From NCBI GenBank assembly GCA_900143635.1, contig FREY01000001.1, positions 527,324-591,323 on the forward strand: a stretch of DNA of 64,000 bases. The letters run 5' to 3'. Below, piece by piece: positions 61,520-64,000 of the stretch. Both the position numbers and the translations under genes were made by a program. Under the pieces are notes generated by a model that saw only the letters and a list, made by a program, of their open reading frames with translations, made no database searches and was not told the origin of the DNA. Numbering within the stretch: the stretch's first letter is position 1; each line of letters starts with the position of its first letter. Source of the DNA: Rhodobacteraceae bacterium Alg231-04. GTDB lineage: Bacteria; Pseudomonadota; Alphaproteobacteria; Rhodobacterales; Rhodobacteraceae.

Positions 61520-62359
61520 ATGGCCTACAAGAACCTTCTCTCTATCGTTACTGACACAAAAACAGCCGCCGTGCCTCTGGCGCAAATGGCCGCACTGGCC
61601 GAAGAATCCGGCGGCCACGCCGAGGCGCTTTGTCTTGGTGTCGACCGGTCCCAAACTGGCTACTATTACGCGGGCGCCAATGCAATGATCCTGCAAGAGA
61701 CGCTGTCGCGCGCCAAGGAAGAGGCTGTTGAGGCCCGCGCCTTCGCGGAAGAGACCCTAAGCAAGGCTGGCGTGCTCTATTCCGCAGAAGAAGGTGTTGC
61801 CCAGCTTGCCGATCTTGGCCGCCATGTAGCCCACCGCGCCCGCTTCTCTGATCTGGTTGTTCTGCCCGGCCCCTATGCCCGCGATACCGGCCCCGAGGCC
61901 GAACCCATCGTCGAGGCCGCCCTGTTTGAGGGCCGTGCCCCGGTGCTGATCATGCCGCGCAAAGCTGCGGTTTTCGCCAAGCCAAAAACCGTTTTGGTGG
62001 CCTGGAACGAAAGCCTCGAATCGATGACCGCCATCCGCAAGGCGCACCCCTTCCTGAAAGCCGCTGATCTGGTGCGCGTTGTCGTGGTCGATCCGCCGCA
62101 GCACGGGCCGGAACGCTCGGATCCCGGCGGCATGCTCAGCCAGATGCTGTCGCGTCACGGTATCAACTGCGAAATCGACGTTCTGTCAAAAACGATGACA
62201 CGGGTTTCAGACGTGCTGATGCGCCATGCGGTCGACACCAATGCCGATCTGATGGTGATGGGCGCCTATGGTCACTCCCGTTTCCGCGAGGCCATTCTCG
62301 GCGGCGCCACCCGTAACATGCTGGAACAGGCCAAAGTTCCGGTGTTGATGGCCCACTGA
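61520..62359 (+). CDS. Universal stress protein, tandem domain
   Basis: A 279-residue protein with two Usp folds. The C-terminal domain is best conserved: PKTVLVAWNESLESMTAIRK, and the ATP-binding signature LMVMGAYGHSRFREAILGGA. The N-terminal half is diverged. ATG 61520 has GAGGATGTC upstream. Divergent from ccoN with a shared FNR site, which suggests induction on oxygen limitation. Function not defined. Confidence 0.9.
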   Translation: MAYKNLLSIVTDTKTAAVPLAQMAALAEESGGHAEALCLGVDRSQTGYYYAGANAMILQETLSRAKEEAVEARAFAEETLSKAGVLYSAEEGVAQLADLGRHVAHRARFSDLVVLPGPYARDTGPEAEPIVEAALFEGRAPVLIMPRKAAVFAKPKTVLVAWNESLESMTAIRKAHPFLKAADLVRVVVVDPPQHGPERSDPGGMLSQMLSRHGINCEIDVLSKTMTRVSDVLMRHAVDTNADLMVMGAYGHSRFREAILGGATRNMLEQAKVPVLMAH

Positions 62360-62373
62360 CACTCTGCAAGTTT

Positions 62374-62410
62374 GGCCCGCCTTTTCCCTCCCGGAAGGCG
62401 GGTCCTTTTT
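62374..62410 (+). terminator. Terminator of usp
   Basis: CCCGCCTT (62376-62383) and AAGGCGGG (62395-62402) form an 8-bp stem, followed by TCCTTTTT. It begins 15 bp after the stop codon. Confidence 0.85.
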
Positions 62411-62425
62411 ACGTGCGAATCAAGA

Positions 62426-62457
62426 CAAAAGCCCGGAGCCTATGGCGCCGGGCTTTT
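62426..62457 (-). terminator. Terminator of fnrL
   Basis: AAAAGCCCGG-A-GCC TAT GGC-G-CCGGGCTTTT forms a strong hairpin. On the minus strand it ends in TTTTGTCTTG, 43 bp after the fnrL stop. It also works in the other direction. Confidence 0.8.
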
Positions 62458-62499
62458 GGTATCTGTCATCGGTCGGCTTCCAGATCGGCGGCGAGCCGG

Positions 62500-63240
62500 T
62501 TACATCAACATGCCGCCGTCACTGTCATCACCCGCCTCGTCCATCAGGCGCACCATATCGGGGATGGTCACATGGCGCTTGCCCTGCAGCTGTATCACCC
62601 CGTCCCTTTTCAGCGCTGACATCTGGCGGCTGACTGTCTCCAGCGTCAGGCCAAGATAGTCGGCCATCGCTTCGCGCGTCAGCGGCAGGTCGAATATCAT
62701 CGCAGCCTGGGGCCCACCCTGGCTCAGAGACGCATCGCGCCGCGCAATGATCGCCAGCAGTGAAGCGATCTTCTCACGCGCTGTTTTGCGACCCAGCACC
62801 AGCATCCATTCGCGCGCGGCGTCCAGCTCGTCCAGGGTCATTTCCAGCAGCCGGTGGGCAATATGCGGGGTGCGCGCCATCACCTCTTCAAAGGGTTTTT
62901 TGCGGAAACAGCACATCACGATGTCTGAGGTGGCAACCACATTATAGGCCGCCCCGTCGCGACCAGGCCGCCCAACAAAATCGGATGGCAACAAAAGGCC
63001 CACCATCTGGGTGCGCCCGTCTTCCATGGTCTGCGTCAGCGTCGCGATGCCCGACACAACAGAGCCGACGAAATTCATCGGATCGCCAGCCCAGATAACC
63101 GTCTGGCCGGCCTCATAGGTCCGGTAGTATTTGATCGCGTCGAGCTCTTCCAGCTCATCCGCATTGCAGCGTGCGCAAACTGCACGGTGTCGGATCGGAC
63201 AATCGCCGCATTTCACGTGCGTAAACGTTGGGCTGTTCAT
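62500..63240 (-). CDS. fnrL: Crp/Fnr family oxygen regulator FnrL
   Basis: A 246-residue FNR-type regulator. N-terminal cysteines C11, C14, C22 and C25 (VKCGDCPIRHRAVCARC) plus the central Cys pair DIVMCCFRKK can form an O2-labile 4Fe-4S cluster. The cNMP-like domain follows, and the C-terminal HTH has LTREAMADYLGLTLETVSRQ, with the E-xx-SR pattern of FNR that reads TTGA sites. Divergent from hemN with an FNR site between them, suggesting self-regulation. Confidence 0.95.
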   Translation of the reverse strand: MNSPTFTHVKCGDCPIRHRAVCARCNADELEELDAIKYYRTYEAGQTVIWAGDPMNFVGSVVSGIATLTQTMEDGRTQMVGLLLPSDFVGRPGRDGAAYNVVATSDIVMCCFRKKPFEEVMARTPHIAHRLLEMTLDELDAAREWMLVLGRKTAREKIASLLAIIARRDASLSQGGPQAAMIFDLPLTREAMADYLGLTLETVSRQMSALKRDGVIQLQGKRHVTIPDMVRLMDEAGDDSDGGMLM

Positions 63241-63252
63241 TCAGGATCCCAA

Positions 63253-63266
63253 TTGATCTGGGTCAA
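63253..63266. promoter_or_regulatory. FNR/FnrL-type site between fnrL and hemN
   Basis: TTGATCTGGGTCAA fits the TTGA-N6-TCAA consensus. It is 12 bp from the fnrL start and 34 bp from the hemN start, so it is likely to activate hemN and may repress fnrL. Confidence 0.8.
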
Positions 63267-63300
63267 GGATAGAGGTGTTTTCAGAACATAGGTTATCCGA

Positions 63301-64000
63301 ATGACACAGAGATCACAATTGGCCCGGCTTGGTTTGTTTGATGCCAAAGTGCCGCGGTACACCAGCTATCCCACCGCACCTCATTTCTCCAACGATGCCG
63401 GTGCAGACACATATTCCAGCTGGATATCCCAGATCGCGCCAGGCAGCGCGATCTCGCTTTATATTCACGTGCCATTTTGCCGTCGGCTGTGCTGGTTCTG
63501 TGCCTGTCGCACCCAGGGTACCCAGTCCGATGATCCGGTGCGCGCCTATCTGAAGGTTCTGCGCGCCGAACTGGCCATGCTGGGCGAACAGCTGCCCGCA
63601 GGCGTCAGCCTGTCACGCCTGCACTGGGGCGGCGGCACGCCAACCCTGCTGCAGCCCGACATGATGCGCGAACTGGCCGCTGCGGTTGCGGAAATCGCGC
63701 CTTTCTCGGACACATCCGAATTCTCGGTTGAAATCGACCCCAATGAAATCGATGGCGCCCGGATGGATGCGCTGGCTGAGGCCGGGATGAACCGGGCCTC
63801 GATCGGGGTGCAGGATTTCGACCCCAAAATCCAAGAGGCCATCGGCCGACCGCAGAGTTTTGAGATCACCCGCGACGCAGTCGACATGATTCGCGCCCGC
63901 GGCATCAAGAGCCTCAACGCTGATATCCTCTTTGGCCTGCCGCATCAGACCAACGCCCGGATGACCGAAAGCGTTCAGAAGCTTCTGTCGCTCTCCCCCG
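63301..64000 (+). CDS. hemN: Oxygen-independent coproporphyrinogen III oxidase, N-terminal part
   Basis: The first 233 codons of HemN; the gene runs off the right edge (about 450 residues expected). Start MTQRSQLARLGLFDAKVPRY with YTSYPTAPHFS. Radical-SAM motif HVPFCRRLCWFCACRTQGT has C-x3-C-x2-C plus the extra Cys. Further marks: LHWGGGTPTLLQPDMM, ASIGVQDFDPKIQEAIGRPQ and NADILFGLPHQT. It catalyses the anaerobic step replacing HemF. Regulated by an FNR-type site upstream. Confidence 0.95.
   Translation, partial: MTQRSQLARLGLFDAKVPRYTSYPTAPHFSNDAGADTYSSWISQIAPGSAISLYIHVPFCRRLCWFCACRTQGTQSDDPVRAYLKVLRAELAMLGEQLPAGVSLSRLHWGGGTPTLLQPDMMRELAAAVAEIAPFSDTSEFSVEIDPNEIDGARMDALAEAGMNRASIGVQDFDPKIQEAIGRPQSFEITRDAVDMIRARGIKSLNADILFGLPHQTNARMTESVQKLLSLSP

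Noticed and set aside
1-64000. tRNA, rRNA, CRISPR arrays, riboswitches of known class
   Set aside because: No cloverleaf-like sequence, repeat-spacer pattern or recognisable aptamer core was found on reading; absence cannot be proved without a covariance-model search.

Overview
This 64 kb window is GC-rich chromosomal DNA of an alphaproteobacterium, most likely the Roseobacter group of the Rhodobacteraceae. The basis is protein style and gene order: ccoNOQP and ccoGHIS near a FixK/FnrL-type fnrL and hemN, hemE divergent from hemC, a plant-type glutamate-cysteine ligase, and a DmdC-like acyl-CoA dehydrogenase. The assignment is by recognition only; no search was run. I see no rRNA, tRNA, CRISPR array, insertion sequence or integrase. 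Most of the window is ordinary core genome with tightly packed, often overlapping genes.

Layout. 0-20 kb: a lipid/acyl-CoA cluster on the minus strand (acyl-CoA dehydrogenase, MBL hydrolase, DUF6173 protein, a truncated GDPD-membrane-domain gene), tsaC, a PLP desulfhydrase, yqgE, a DsbD-alpha-like secreted protein, a NUDIX hydrolase, an RND efflux pair, and an operon with an unusual uracil-DNA glycosylase, a phosphoesterase, a LysE exporter and moaB. A pyrimidine operon follows: pyrB, two small membrane proteins, a catalytically degenerate pyrC' and plsY. A 12-bp inverted repeat enclosing a perfect G-quadruplex motif lies just upstream of pyrB.

20-37 kb: gshA, a GNAT gene, a low-GC cassette holding a kinase-fold phosphotransferase, rsmE/ubiA, an OmpA-family protein, pgsA-moaD-moaE, uvrC with DnaA-box-like 9-mers upstream, a Na+/Ca2+ antiporter operon with a small CxxC protein and an S49 peptidase, and an ABC-2 exporter with a palindromic candidate operator.

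37-47 kb: a thiol-dioxygenase-like cupin, hemE and hemC, a membrane diguanylate cyclase, hemF, an SDR lacking its catalytic lysine, an rRNA-type methyltransferase, clpS, a HAD hydrolase, a CHMI-like isomerase and a D,D-carboxypeptidase with a SPOR domain.

47-64 kb: the microaerobic respiration region. ccoGHIS (assembly and copper insertion) and ccoNOQP (cbb3 oxidase) share one strand but are separated by about 6 kb of other genes: a small RTX-like acidic protein, a LysR regulator, a 46-residue ORF with a very strong Shine-Dalgarno, DUF2270, a methyltransferase and DUF3604. The window ends with a universal stress protein, fnrL and the start of hemN. Three FNR-type sites (upstream of ccoG, between ccoN and usp, between fnrL and hemN) suggest one oxygen-responsive circuit linking oxidase, its assembly factors and heme supply.
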